Assembly (NCBI GenBank): GCA_947579605.1
Contig: OX388314.1
Coordinates: 20,333,982-20,397,981 of the forward strand
Source of the DNA: Athripsodes cinereus
Lineage: Eukaryota > Arthropoda > Insecta > Trichoptera > Leptoceridae
Reading direction: 5' to 3'
DNA: 64,000 nt
In this document: positions 1-11,592 of the stretch, piece by piece
Position numbering within the stretch: position 1 is the stretch's first letter
Layout: each line of letters opens with the position of its first letter
Position numbers and translations under genes: made by a program
The notes under the pieces: generated by a model
Told to the model about the DNA's origin: nothing
Databases searched by the model: none
What the model saw: only the letters and a program-made list of their open reading frames with translations

Positions 1-830
1 TTTCGCTCTTTTTCAAATGTGTCACACTGTTTCACACTCAGTAAGTCTTTCCAAGCATTCTTCTTCTTATCTACAGCTTCTTTCACATCATTATCCCACC
101 ATGCATCGCCTTACTTACGTCCTACTTTAGCTTCACCACATGTTTCTTTTGCACTTCCTACAAGCACACTTTTTAAGACATCCCACCTTTCATTCATCGT
201 TAGATCATTCTTTTCGTTCGCACTCAGCTTCTCATTCACAGTTTTTACATATTCATTCTTGACACTCTCAACTTTCAGTTTTTCGACTCTCAATCTCATA
301 GATGGCGTGGACTTTTGTGTTCTTGAACGCCAACCGGAGAATAGATTTATTCTTGAGACGACAAGAAAATGATCCGTCTCTAGCTCAGCGCCTCGATACA
401 CTCTAGTATCCGTGGTCGCCTTCCTGAGACGAGAGTCCACACACACGAGGTCAATCATCGATCTTTCATTTCCTCTCTCCCAGGTATATATGTGGATCTC
501 CTTGTGGGCGAAAAAGGTATTCGCCACAAAGAGATCCATCTCCAAACACACTTCAATTATTCTTTTACCATTATCGTTCACTCTACTGTCTCCATTCATT
601 CCCAAAACACTTTCAAGTTATTACTCCTAACGCCCACCCATCCATTCAAATCACCTGCCAAGATCAATCTTTCATTATCTTTTTTATCTTCTGCAATCTT
701 TCTCACGCCATTCCAGAACTCTTCCTTTTCCGTCTCTATGGCGTCTTTCCCAGGACCATACCCTGGTCTTTTGATATAGGTACATAATATTATTATTAGA
801 AAACGGGAATCCACAACCGTGGCAGCTTTC
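1..830 (-). pseudogene. Non-LTR retrotransposon, endonuclease-domain fragment (runs off left edge)
   Basis: Read on the minus strand, this encodes an apurinic-type endonuclease of a non-LTR retrotransposon, the kind often mislabelled craniofacial development protein 2-like in insects. The catalytic motif AGDLNGWVG lies near 630-650. It is followed by a SMIDLVCVDSRL stretch and by an ETDHFLVV motif equivalent to the usual SDH motif. A charged linker (DAWWDNDVKEAVDKK and on) follows near position 80, as expected just before a reverse transcriptase domain that would lie beyond the window. The reading frame shifts at least twice, near 600 and near 100, so the copy is dead. The 5' end is missing upstream of about 830. 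The plus-strand ORFs here are shadows. Confidence 0.8.
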
Positions 831-1008
831 GGATAACAGAAAATGTCTATTTGTCCAAGGCCATCTCATACTTATCAGTAAGCTCAGTGAATATTTAGTT
901 AAAAAGCAGTCAATTACATGAAACACATAACCATCTTGTAATTGACGCCTAAAACGTAAATTCAAATGTCAGTAGGAAGATTAATTTATTTTTTATATTT
1001 GTGTATAA

Positions 1009-1130
1009 ATGTTAGCTGGAGCAGAGTGCTTGAGCAATAATAAACCCGCCTTTGGCTTTTTATTTATTTTTTACTTTATTGTTTTATGTTTTGTATGTTA
1101 GCCAATAAATAAATATTTATTTATTATTTA
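1009..1130 (+). repeat. LINE 3'-UTR-like tail, copy 1
   Basis: The segment starts GTTAGCTGGAGCAGAG, passes through TAAACCCGCC and ends in AATAAATAAATATTTATTTA. The same plan (TTAG-TGGAAGA, then a GATAAACTCGCCC-like string, then CAATAAAGTTT with a simple A/T tail) is seen at 34.83, 37.6 and 39.4 kb. It looks like the 3' end of a 5'-truncated non-LTR element. Confidence 0.5.
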
Positions 1131-2005
1131 TTAAGATTTCATGACGATCAACCCTAATTTCTTAAAATGGAGGCTAATTATTAAGACTAAAACTGCTTGC
1201 TTAAGTACTAATGTACTTATAATGCTTCTATAAAGTACTCGATGAAGAGTATTGAAAAACATGGCGACTATTCATAAAAAGTAATGGAATAAAAAAATTA
1301 CAACAACTATGCAGTGTGCCATTTTCCGAAGGGCGTTAAGAAATTAATGCAATTATGGTATATATTTACAGTAAAAATGACTTCCCCACTTTCCATCAGT
1401 GGGTGTAATACACTGAATTGATAGATTTATTATTTTGTTCTGCATTCATGTTAATTATTAATAATAAATAGTTATAGAAAGTAAACTTAAGTTTTTAATA
1501 TTTAGTAAAAACTATACAGCCGGAACAACCAACACAAAACATACTTCTATTCTATCAGTCTTTAAAGCATACTTATAAATAATATCTGAGTACTCTACTA
1601 GCACGTTATAAACAAGATTGCTCTGTTAAGATTCTTGTGTCAGATACTAATAGGAGCATTTGTGCTTGTAAATGTATAGTTCAAGACCACTATAGGAGCA
1701 ATTGCGCTTCCTCAAGTATATTATAAGTATATTATTGGACTTGATAACATCCTGCAAGTTGATTATAAGATCGTTATAGAAATAAATGTTCCTATAACTG
1801 CGCCCAAATCCAGGGTTATTACACGCTATAAGTATTTAATAAGTGCAAAAAAAATAGTCTTAAGACTGTTATTAAGTACTTATTTTGCTAGTTGGGAAGC
1901 CGTGCCTCGTCCCGTATGCAAAGGCAAGAGCCAAGTCTCTGCCAGACTGTACGCAGTGAAATGGAGTAAAACATTCATCTCATATATATATGTGTGTATG
2001 ATGGG
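1131..2005. other. AT-rich intergenic, nothing recognised
   Basis: No coding frame or known repeat could be supported. A weak imperfect repeat of ATAGGAGCA-TTGYGCTT occurs near 1650 and 1693. Confidence 0.4.
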
Positions 2006-2135
2006 TTACAATCCATTGGATTGGTCTGCAACGAGTTTGAATTTTCTTCTCCATTCCTCCCTATTCTCAGCCAGTCTCTTCAGCTCTACGTATGAGCCAC
2101 AGTTCATGTCCTTCTTCAGTTGGTCCATATAAGCG
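2006..2135 (-). pseudogene. Non-LTR retrotransposon ORF2 C-terminal end (family B, copy 1)
   Basis: The minus strand reads through a C-terminal RT tail: DQLKKDMNCGSYVELKRL near the start and KLVADQSNGL before a TAA stop at 2006-2008. The same tail occurs at 52275-52725, in a longer copy with the upstream WSILLYGCETW motif. The 3' flank here is a TA-rich microsatellite, as at 52.26 kb, which suggests that this family ends in a short simple repeat. The copy is severely 5'-truncated. Confidence 0.75.
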
Positions 2136-2660
2136 TCTCACGTTAAAAGTTAATCACAATTTTAGCGGAGGTTTATTAACTCGTTTATCCGTTAAATATT
2201 CATACCCAGCCCGTGTATGTGAACTGGATGTACTCGAATGCGTCTGTTGGAAAATGTAAGATGTGGTGAGTACAGTACACTAAGTACACCATATTAATGA
2301 TTTGACTGAGACGCTTGTTGTGCTTTTAACAAAAAATACATATGTACATTAGGGTGTCCCTTATTTGGTCGAATTTTTTTTTCAGTTATTGAAACGCATA
2401 CAATCTAATTGTGTTTATTAGCCTATTACTTACCCAAATACAGAATTTAAGTTTTCTACGTTGATTGGAACCCGTGCCGACAGAGCCTCAAAGTTTTAGA
2501 AAAAAGCTGCTGAAACCGTCTTTTAAATTTAGCTGTAGATCATCACTTAATGTTAGCTAAATATTGATGAAAACACAAATTTATATTGTGCATTTCTTAT
2601 AATTATCAAAAAAAGTTAACAAAATTTATATTTATTAATTCCGATATATCCTCTAAAAAG
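2136..2660. other. Intergenic, nothing recognised
   Basis: AT-rich sequence with no supported coding frame. Confidence 0.4.
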
Positions 2661-3830
2661 TCTCTCTTTTACAGTCTAGGTACATTTTTCTATGTTCATG
2701 CACCCAACGTCATAAGAACTGATTCTATTCTTTGTCTGCGGTTATCAAACCACGAAAGCCTTGGATTAGTTTATCAGCTCTTTCAGCTGTGTCATTCACT
2801 GCTTTTAAGCTAGATATCTTTTTTTTAAGCTTCCACAAATGCCACGATTTCTTTATACGAAGATACACCTTCTTGAAGGAAATTGCTGTCAAGTTTTAGT
2901 TGTGAAACTAAATCTTTGCTCTTGACGGATACAAAATAACTCAATTTTTTTTCTATGAAAACATTAAGGCTACTTGTAGAATACATAAAAAGAACATGGT
3001 ATAACATATTAAATAAATTGAGCTCTACTACCTAACATATAGAGAGTCAGGCATCTGTTCCATCGATTGTTCATATCTCTTACCGAAATCACCAAAGTTT
3101 TCTTTTTTGTGAATTTTCTACAGTGGTCTCTTTGGTCTGCTCATCAATTTTATCATAAAAATTAAAAGGACGGCTATTTTTTTTGACAAATATCACTAAC
3201 TTTTGACTGAACTTGTTTTAAGTCGCTTTGGAAATCAGCTTGTCAATTCTTTCGTTACCATTCAATGTTTTTAAAAAACACAAGTCTTGATTCGGCGCTT
3301 TCAACACCAAACAGCATTCAAGCAAGGAGTTTACATGAACTACCTCAATAAACAAACAAACATCTAGTAAAGTTTCCTCGTCCTTAGCGCCCATTTTTTG
3401 CGCCAGAAGATCTGATTATAAAATTATGTGGATGCCAGAGGCTCTCTCAGGCATATCAAAGCTGTGTAAAGCAGCAGGTGCCAACAAGCTCTCTGAAACC
3501 ATACGCTTTAATTTCTTTTTCTCTTCTGCTAGATTTTTCAGCCTCGCTTTTTTTCAATTTCAGCCATTTTTTTTCAACATCCGCTAAGCATCCTGTACGT
3601 CTTGGTTCTCTTTGCTTTTACAATAATTTATTATCTTCTCTGGTTTTTAGTCTTTTGAGAGCATCGGCGAATACAATATCGCATATATTATCCAATTCAA
3701 GTGGAAATTCTCCTTACGGTGCCGATGAAAATCCTGAATCTTCTTGCTATTTTTTGGCAGCTCTTTCCAGACCTAATAAAAATCCTCTGACCTCGTAACA
3801 CGATTATTAACAGCTCTATTAGGTATTGTA
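2660..3830 (-). pseudogene. Degenerate relic of an uncharacterised multicopy insect protein
   Basis: Several minus-strand pieces in different frames look protein-like and are in a consistent order. From 3.8 to 3.48 kb there is a charged stretch with LERAAKKQQEDSGF and GCLADVEKKWLKLKKSEAEK. From 3.0 to 2.8 kb there is KKLSYFVSVKSKDLVSQLK followed by NFLQEGVSSYKEIVAFVEA. Near 2.8-2.7 kb there is AVNDTAERADKLI. The order and motifs resemble a widespread, function-unknown, probably transposon-related protein of insects whose end carries a VND-AERxxxL motif. Stops and frameshifts break it throughout. The family assignment is from memory and unsure. Confidence 0.4.
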
Positions 3831-4543
3831 ACCTTTTCCCAGAATGTAATGCATACGCGAATGACTAGATTTAGCTTTCACTAACATTCAACTTGATATC
3901 GCGTATGTCGAAAGACAGAACTGCGAGAACTTGACGATTGGACGGTTATTTTGCACCTGTCATCTATTGATTTACTTCACCAACCAAGAAAATACTGTTT
4001 ACATTGCTTCTTAGTTCTACTGACATCTTTGAAATATAAAAAAAATCCGCGATAATTACCAGAAAAACCGAGACTGAGTGACAATAACAGTGGGCACTCA
4101 CCGCCCCTGGGAAGTAATTTGTATGAAGATGTTTCCGTGCAAGTCGGCACGGGTTGCACTGGTCCGAATAAGATAAAAATTGGTTTTAGAGTGTTTTAAG
4201 ACCAAATGAACAAAATAAGAGCCTATGCGTTGTAAAATTAAAACTTTGAAAAATAAGGGACTCCCTAATGTACCTACATATTTTATTATGTATGTTCTTG
4301 TATTGTGCATGGTAGCTATATCATACCTATCGTACATCATACATATCGTATCTATAACATAATTATCAATAACTGTGCACTTTTATTCATTTTGAGCTAT
4401 TATGTATGTATGTATAATTATGTAGGTACTATGTAATAAATTATAAGATAATAGAAATTAAATAAGTTTTCGAGTGTCCTGTATAAATCAGGTACATTCG
4501 ATTTTAAATTCAGCAATGATGTTTGCTTGTCAATCACACTCAC
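3831..4543. other. Intergenic, nothing recognised
   Basis: No supported coding frame. A GTTTTCGAGTGTCCTGTATAA string near 4468 is weakly like the left part of the dispersed repeat described at 5278. Confidence 0.35.
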
Positions 4544-4755
4544 CTGAGGCCTGAGTCAATAACACATTTTCACATTACGTTTTCGTTCCGTTAACGTTCG
4601 AGTATAGACGAAGTTGCAAGCAAGTGTCAATTTCGTTGCGTTACGTTGCAACACAATAATTACGAAAATTAACACTTTGGCGCAACATCGCCTGCATTTG
4701 AACGCTAACGGAACGAAAACGTAACATGAAAATGTTTTATTGACTCAGGCCTCAG
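4544..4755. mobile_element. MITE, 212 bp, 56-bp terminal inverted repeats
   Basis: The left end CTGAGGCCTGAGTCAATAA and the right end (the same on the other strand) pair over about 56 bp, including an internal TTACGTTTTCGTTCCGTTA block, with only a few mismatches. The 100-bp centre is rich in TTGCGTTACGTTGC-type words. There is no coding capacity. No clear target duplication was found, partly because the end itself is palindromic. Confidence 0.8.
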
Positions 4756-5277
4756 CTGGTCTGCTGGCTATGTGCCGTGATAGCATTTTCTTAAAATTAT
4801 AGCAATATGTCCTAATATTGCTTTGGTAAACTTTATTTATATTGTGAACAGCTACAATTGTTTAAAATCGATCTTATCGATTGAAATAATTATGCGCGTA
4901 GGTAATCTATCATTGTGTATTAATTTGTTTACTACGCATTCCCTCGTATCATTCAGGTTCCTACGCAAATGTTTATATACATACATACTTATTACGCTAC
5001 GTTTCAGGAAACGTATCGTGAATCATTATATTATTTCATAATAATGACAACTTATCTGATAACTTTTTATTCTTTGCTTTCGTGTATTAAAGTATTACAT
5101 AGAATATAAATAAGATTACAGTATATTATAATAGAATTTTGGATTCACTAGTTATAATAGCCTATTGCCCGGTGATAATCTCAAAGTTTCGTGGTTTAAT
5201 TCTTGATTCTGACTTATACCCTTTAACAACAGCAGCATATTGCTTTATTTGAAGTATTTTGGTTTCTCAATCTTTTC

Positions 5278-5340
5278 CGTTTTCGAGTGTCACATAAAAG
5301 GCAGGTGTTCGAAAAAATAAAGATATTTTACATTTAGGTA
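5278..5340 (+). repeat. Dispersed repeat family DR, fragment
   Basis: The string TTTCGAGTGTCACATAAAAG-GCAGGTGTTCGAAAAAATAA matches the left-middle part of the dispersed family seen in fuller form at 30.7 kb (minus strand) and 39.0 kb (minus strand). Confidence 0.55.
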
Positions 5341-5407
5341 ATTACAAAAGGATTTTAGATGTTAGGTAGAATGTGCGCCGGTGCACTCAGTAATGATTTA
5401 TACCTAG

Positions 5408-5702
5408 CAAGGGTGGCCAACCCGCGGCCCATTGGGTGTCTACGTGCGGCCCGCGAAGCACAGTCACACTTTTTTTAATAATAGTTGGTACAAGTACACG
5501 TTACTTTTTTGAAAGAGGTATTATGAGAAAATGTTCTCAAAGAAAACCGAGGAGTTTTGAAACACTTCAAATTCCTATACCATTTTGAAAATTTTGTGAC
5601 GGGGGGGTAGAAATTTGAAGGTGAAGTAAAATTATTAAATGTTCCAGTAGGAAATCTCATTCTGAAATTTGGCCCGGCTGCTGAAAAGGTTGGCCACCCA
5701 TG
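5408..5702. mobile_element. hAT-type MITE with CAAGGGTGGCCAACC ends
   Basis: Left end CAAGGGTGGCCAACCCGCGG; the right end read on the other strand is CATGGGTGGCCAACC. This GGTGGCCAACC terminus is typical of Charlie-like hAT elements. The flanking 8 bp on the two sides are only weakly alike, so the target duplication is decayed or the boundary is off by a base. The middle (about 5497-5625) is the roughly 100-bp module also found in two other hAT-type MITEs in this window. Confidence 0.65.
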
Positions 5703-6515
5703 ATCTCTGTCTATAGTCTCTGTAATACAGAAGAGACGATGGTCCTGGTTGCGTTATGTTTTAAGAATGCTAACCGTTATATAACAGGCGAGAAGATGAG
5801 TGATTTTTGCCGATTTTTCCTTTGGTTTCAAAGTGAAATAATAAAAGGAGTACCTACCTAAAACAATTGATTAATATAAATATTATTCGATTGTAAAAGT
5901 ACATTAATATGGCCTAAGTGCTTATACAAAAAGGCTAAGGGAATGTTTATTTCACGTACCTACTTATAGAGATAAAAAAAAATCGTGTGGTGGGGACGTA
6001 GATATTTTAGATGCTGTTTTATTTAATGTAGTAGGGTCTGACTTTTGGGTGGAAGCTCCCTATTACGGCTCTACGTTTCTGTTTTTTTTTTTTTTTAATT
6101 TAAGCCAGGGGCACCTGTCTAACCATAGGCTGAATATGCCTTTGTTGGGTATTTCACAAAAAACTTATGAAATAAATAGCTACTGAAGTACTATCAATTA
6201 GAATAATGAAATCGCTACATTGACATAATATCAGTATAATCATTCTCCATTATTATTTGTGAGCGCTGCTGTATTTAGATAGGTAAATATGTAATAATAT
6301 TATCTACCTACTTATATTGTTATAGGTGTATATACATGTCACGTATAATGTACCTAATATTTTGATATGAGGTATGCAGGGTCGGATCTACAGGATGCAG
6401 CGCCCTGGTGCAAGCATATACCCCTCCCCCAGTAAATATTGACCTTTTCCCTACCGACCATGAACGTTAGAAGTACCTATATAATATTATTATCCTATCA
6501 GGTGAAGATTTAAAT
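5703..6515. other. Intergenic with one hAT-like end
   Basis: Mostly unrecognised AT-rich sequence. At about 6378-6430 the string GGGTCGGATCTACAGGATGC followed by GCGCCCTGGTGC resembles one end of the 1.8-kb hAT element at 35.0 kb. No partner end was found nearby. Confidence 0.35.
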
Positions 6516-6853
6516 CAGTGATTTCCAAAGTGGTCCAGGTGGACCCCCAGGGGTCCACAGGAGACTCGACGGAGGTCTACCTTGGCATTACTAAAAAATG
6601 GGGGTTCACGAGTCGTAAGCGGGGGTTCACGAATCCATAGTTAAAATATCGGATATTAAGTAAAAGTACCAGATACTTAATGATTCGAGTAAATATTCTT
6701 TAAGAAAACCGACGACTTTTGAAATATTACTAATTTCTATACCATCTCGAAAATTTAGCGACGGGGGAGAAGGGAGGGGGTAGAAATGCAGGGGGTCCAC
6801 CGGAACCAGCAAAATTTTGAAAGTGGTCTATGAAGAAAGTTTGAAAACCTCTG
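6516..6853. mobile_element. hAT-type MITE with CAGTGATTTCCAAAGTGG end
   Basis: Left end CAGTGATTTCCAAAGTGGTC; right end on the other strand CAGAGGTTTTCAAACTTTC. The 8 bp outside the two ends, ATTTAAAT and ATTAAAAT, agree at 7 of 8 positions, as expected for an aged hAT target duplication. Positions 6662-6790 carry the same roughly 100-bp module as the elements at 5408 and 30037. Confidence 0.7.
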
Positions 6854-7500
6854 ATTAAAATGTTTATGAACTTTGTATGAATTTGAACTGAAATACGTAA
6901 TTGTAATAAATATTATAATTTATTTTTATTCACTTACCTATACGTGTAGGTCTATGAAAAACATTTTACAAAACACAGCGCATTTAGGTACCTACCTACT
7001 GAAATAAATGTATAAATAAAACAAAAGTACCTATAAGTGACTAAACTTTGAGATATCCCATTCTTCCTCTCAACATTCACAGGAATTATACTGATGCATT
7101 AAAAAAATGAAGTAGGTTTTAATAAATTTCAGAAAATGTCTTGGCAAAAACGAAACATTTTTTTATTCCGAGGCGATACGTGGCGAAAAAGAGCAAGTAC
7201 CTAATAATGCTCTTTGAGTTGCGCCCTTTATTTATAATCTTCCACCCACTCTGATTGCGTTATTTTTTATGGCACTGAGAGGATGACTTGAATGTTTTTC
7301 CATGCAATCAGTCCACTGGTAGGTACTTCACTAGTGGGTTTTGAGAGATGTTGAACATTTTGTTCACTGCGTTCGCCGTGAAATTGACGCGGCTAATAAT
7401 CATTACGAAAGACCGAAAGATTTATGGTATAATTAAGAGAAAAAAAGACGTTTATTCAACATGGGTTAGTTGGAAGAGATAAACACGCCGTCTAAAATTG
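6854..7500. other. Intergenic with a DR repeat fragment at 7235-7335
   Basis: Around 7265-7330 the order GGCACTGAGAGGATGACTTG, then CATGCAATCAGTCCACTGGT matches the right half of the dispersed repeat family DR (GGCACAGAGAGGACGACTTA, then CATGCAACTGGTCTACTGGC). The rest is unrecognised. Confidence 0.45.
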
Positions 7501-7672
7501 TTTTTTTTTTTAAGATATATCTGGGTTTTTCTTATAAACCCAAATACAACCTTCTACACCTTTCACAGTAAGCTACTAAAAGCTTGTGTCGTGAAAGGGG
7601 AGTTTGCCGGCACCTAGTATCGAACCACGGACCGAGGCCGAGACTCTTATCTCCAGGCTACCGGCGAACTCC
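7501..7672 (-). mobile_element. tRNA-derived SINE, copy 1
   Basis: Read on the minus strand, the element begins with a tRNA-like head, GGAGTTCGCCGGTAGCCTGG. It carries a B-box-like GGTTCGATAC, and a complementary GCCGGCAAACTCC closes an acceptor-like stem. A body with ACGACACAAGCTTTTAG and a small hairpin (TTTGGGTTT/AAACCCAGA) follows, and it ends in an A-run at 7501-7512. A second copy lies at 46503-46615. This is a pol III-type retroposon, not a functional tRNA. Confidence 0.8.
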
Positions 7673-9237
7673 GTATGAATGTATATTTTTTTATAAAATT
7701 GTTTATAATCAATGTACGAATGAATAAATAAATGATAAACAAATGCCATGATAAACTAAGAAGCAATAAATATGTCCTTCATTTGAAGAGGTATGGATGG
7801 CCTTATAAACTGTAATTGTCCTAGAAAAGTATCGATATTTTTTAAAAATCACGAAATTTTTGGCTATATCATATCCAGAGTAAATGGCCTTTGAGATCAC
7901 AATATAATATATTCATTTTGTATTATAATTATGCTGTGAACCGACAGAAATATTATTATGTATTTATACATAATAATATGCATATAGGTAGGTATAATGT
8001 TGTATGGTTTAGTGCACATAGGGCATGTGTTATGTTGTATGCTGTCTCTATCCTTGGTCCCTAACTATAACAATGGTCCCCATTATTCTTTATGTCGGGT
8101 GAATAACATCCCTTCATCTTCCCGCACTCTGTCCTAAGTTGATGACTCATGTTTATCCATTATCGTCAATTTTTTATGGAGAGTGAACATTTCATTGTTA
8201 ATATTTTGTCATAATATCATCGTAATTACAATTTTATTGTATTGAATTGTTACTAATTTGTGACGATTTCCTGACCGAAGCCCAATGCGAAATTAATCCG
8301 GAATAAAGTTGGTCTATCACTCTTTTTCCTCATAAATATAATGATTGTCTTGTGAAAATCAGAGAAAACTTCTCTCCCACGAGGTAAAGAGACATAATAT
8401 GTGATAATACGATTTGCTTTACTTTCTCTATTCCATTTGTACTATTTGTACGCACACATAGTACATAATTAAGTGTATCATTTGCAAATAACCTCGGTAA
8501 CTATTAAAATTCATCGACCTATTTATTTATTAATTTGTTTATTTTATTATTTAACTCCGTAATTATAATTTTATTATAGCGCTTCTAAAATTAACATTCA
8601 ATAAATTATTATTTGGATAGAATATTATTGAATGAAGATAATTTTTTACTATGTAAAATCTTACATAGCATACATACATACATAGACATTTCACACAGAT
8701 CGAGCTAGTCCCAAACTCAGAAATGAATCTTGTAGAGTTGATAAATGGTGTTCTGAAATTAATTTTTTCTTTTCAGTTTTCAGTATCATAATTTGAATTT
8801 GAATGGATGAATTATAAAGGCATGCTTAACTGAAAACTATTAATAAACTATTGTAAGATCTTGATCTTGAGGGATCCACTTTTTTTGTATAGGTATAATG
8901 CAGATGCTTACAAAACTACACAATATAGTCTAACGAAAGCCTTGAAAAAATATGCATATTTATCTTCCGACTTTTCTACTTTTTTCGTTTTACTATTCAA
9001 ATATATTAAAAAAATCTCATCCAGATTCGTATTATAAAGACATAAGTTTGTATAGTTATAATTAATTTTATATATTTTCATATTGCAAACATTTTGAGTT
9101 ATATTATCACAGTCACTGTGAGAGGTTGTGTAAGAAATAGAAAAGTTTACCTTTACAAAGCTAGTTTATTAACTATTATTATTATGTCATTGCTTACGAT
9201 TAGTATACCTAATCATTATTACGATTGATTTGATATA
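7673..9237. other. Intergenic; SINE 3' body at 8669-8745
   Basis: At 8669-8745 the strand-reversed string GGGACTAGCTCGATCTGTG-TGAAATGTCTATGTATG matches the 3' body of the SINE at 31020-31262 and is a headless fragment of it. The remainder is AT-rich and unrecognised. Confidence 0.5.
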
Positions 9238-10534
9238 AAGGGTTTTTCAACAAGGACTTTGTTTTTTAAAACAAAATAAAACAAAAAAATTTGATGAAGA
9301 TGATTAAAATTTTTATTGAATTACAAAGAGAAAAGTTTGGCAATTATGCATGAAAAATGATATCTGACAAATGTCCACCACGAGCACGCTGACAGATGTC
9401 GATTCTTTCATCAAAGTTTTTAATCACTTTTTGGCAAAATGGCGGGACTATTTCGCTAATCACATCACGGATTTTGAGTTTTAAGGCTGCAATCGATTCG
9501 ATTGGCTCCGTATAGACTCTGTCCTTAACATAGCCCCACAAAAAATAATCCAGTGGCGTTAAATCACACGATCTGGCTGGCCACTTAACAGCTGAGTTTC
9601 GTGAAATCATGCGATCGGGAAATTTGGTTTGCAATAAATTGATCGTTTCATTGGCTGTGTGACATGTGGCACCGTCCTGTTGAAACCACATGTCAGTGAT
9701 ATCCACGTCATCAATAATAGGCCAAAATTGAGTTGTCAACATCTTGCGATAGCGTGATCCATTGACCGTTACCGCATTTCCAGTCTCATCTTCGAAAAAA
9801 AAACGGCCCAATCACGCCTCCAGACCACATAGCGCACCATACAGTGACACGCTGAGCATGCAACGGCTTCTCAATAATTGCTCTAGGATTTTCAGAAGCC
9901 CAAATGCGGCAATTTTGCTTGTTGACGTACCCTGACAAGTGAAAATGGGCTTCGTCTGAAAAAATGTTTTTTTCAGAAAAACCAGCGGGTTGTTCCTGAA
10001 TGAATTGAGCGAATCTACGGCGATTTGAATGGTCGTTCGGCTTCAATTCCTGCACCAGTTGAACCTTGTAAGGCTTCAAAGCCAAATCCTTACGCAAAAT
10101 TCGCCATGTGGTGGTTTTGGATAACCCCAATTGTCGAGAACGTCGAGGAATTGACAAATTTGGATCTGCTTCAACACTGTGGCTCACGGCTGCGATGTTT
10201 TCAGTTGAACGACCCGGTCGTACACGCGTTGGTGTTAACACATTTTGTATCGAGCCTGTCGACTCAAATTTAGCGACCAAATTCTTAATAGCGGTCTCAG
10301 AAGGACGATTATGTTGTCCGAAAATATCACGAATTTGACGAAATGTCACTTTAGCAGAACCACCATTTTCATAATGGATTTTAATTATTTTAATGCGATT
10401 TTCAAGCGAAATTGAATTCATTGCAACAATTGCCAATGCATCCACTACGAATACGTCAAAAAATTAAATGTCAAAACTATCATGTTGCTGGTGTTGCCAC
10501 AATTAAAAAACAAAGTTCTTGTTGAACAACCCTT
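9238..10534 (-). mobile_element. Mariner-superfamily DNA transposon, DD41D type, complete ends
   Basis: The left end AAGGGTTTTTCAACAAGGAC and the right end AAGGGTTGTTCAACAAGAAC (other strand) form imperfect inverted repeats of about 30 bp. Both sides are flanked by TA (9236-9237 and 10535-10536), the target duplication of the Tc1/mariner superfamily. The 1,297-bp length is normal for an autonomous mariner-type element. The transposase frame is described separately. Confidence 0.92.
9344..10421 (-). pseudogene. Transposase of the DD41D mariner-type element, one frameshift
   Basis: The frame opens at ATG 10421 (MNSISLENRIKIIKIHYENG) and covers an N-terminal paired-like HTH, with SETAIKNLVAKFESTGS in the first helix-turn-helix and LGLSKTTTWRILR in the second. 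The catalytic triad reads as FSDEAHF, then QQDGATCH, then LTPLDYFLWG. 41 residues lie between the second aspartate and the aspartate of PLDYF. Reading the invariant earlier CDL aspartate instead would give a spacing of 36. A DD41D spacing is known from the rosa/VISITOR group. Near 9797-9805 a run of nine A/T has one base too many, so the frame leaves the IGPFFF motif for a stop. Deleting one base would restore FFFEDETGN. The rest of the C-terminal half is open to the stop at 9344. The copy is therefore young but inactive, unless the homopolymer is a sequencing error. Confidence 0.9.
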
Positions 10535-10860
10535 TACCTGTATCTATCTACCATTGCTTTGAACTAATTTCTTACAAACTAAAATAATCGTACACGGGCA
10601 ACTGTATCATTCTATTTTGACAGATGTGTAAACACAAAAAAAAAAACTTTTTCACACTATTATATTTACGAAAAATATCTGTCAAATACAATACGTTTGT
10701 ATGGTTTGTATAGGTGCTTTCACGCTATGTGACGCAATGTTTCAGTCGCCTAACAACGGCATGATATGAACTAAATTGATTTCGGTTACATTTCACACAT
10801 CAATGTCAAAGTAGAATCAACATAATATTATTGTGTGAACCATGTAATGTATTTTGTTTA

Positions 10861-11592
10861 AGATGACGTGTTTATAAAATAAAAAATATTGTGAAAACAC
10901 AGGTGATCGGAAGATGGATTATCGATTGGAAGATCACAGGCTCGAGCCCCATTGACGACTTATTTCACTTCCCCGATACAAGCATATATTTTAACGTGAG
11001 GATTTTCAGTTTCAACGAGGAGGAGTTTTCATGAACTTAACTTAAACGAGTATAATTTCTTTATGAATTTATATTAATGATCGCTGACTAGTGGGATGTA
11101 ATATTACCACTAAAGTCATAATGTGAAAAGGGTCTAATATAGTGACGTAAATACCTGTCTATTTGTACAACTTGGTCCCATTTTGATTAGTAATGATTAC
11201 TTTGATGATAAAATGCATAATAAGAAAATATCAAACTGTCGTTTTATTATTGATATATCGAGTAAATGTAAACATATACAAATTAAACAGATTATTATAA
11301 AAATAAGCATATCACGGATATTGTAAGAAGATCGTAAAAAGTATGACGAATTTCTAGTCATCATTTTTTTATGTAGTAATCAATGTGTGAAAAATACAGT
11401 GAAAGGTAGTTTTTTGTGACAGAAAAGACCACACACCAGATAAGAATATTTATGCACATTCTTTACGTCCGTCACAATTTTCCGAGACATATCTATCGAA
11501 ATGTGATCGTGATCTCCTAATCGAAAATACTATCCTTCTTCCGACCACTTGTGTTTTCACAGTATTGTTTTTATTTTATAAACACGTCATCT
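10861..11592. mobile_element. Non-autonomous TA-flanked DNA element, 732 bp, long inverted repeats
   Basis: The ends AGATGACGTGTTTATAAAAT pair over about 75 bp, including TGTGAAAACACA and GATCGGAAGA blocks, and both ends are preceded by TA. This fits a Tc1/mariner-superfamily MITE. The interior has no coding frame. It carries a GGCTCGAGCCCC string that mimics a tRNA B box. Confidence 0.75.

Noticed and set aside
19..372. 117-codon plus-strand frame at the left edge
   Set aside because: Shadow of the minus-strand endonuclease domain, low-complexity and hydrophobic in translation.
7600..7672. Functional tRNA gene
   Set aside because: tRNA-like head only. It joins a retroposon body and A-tail with a second copy at 46.5 kb.
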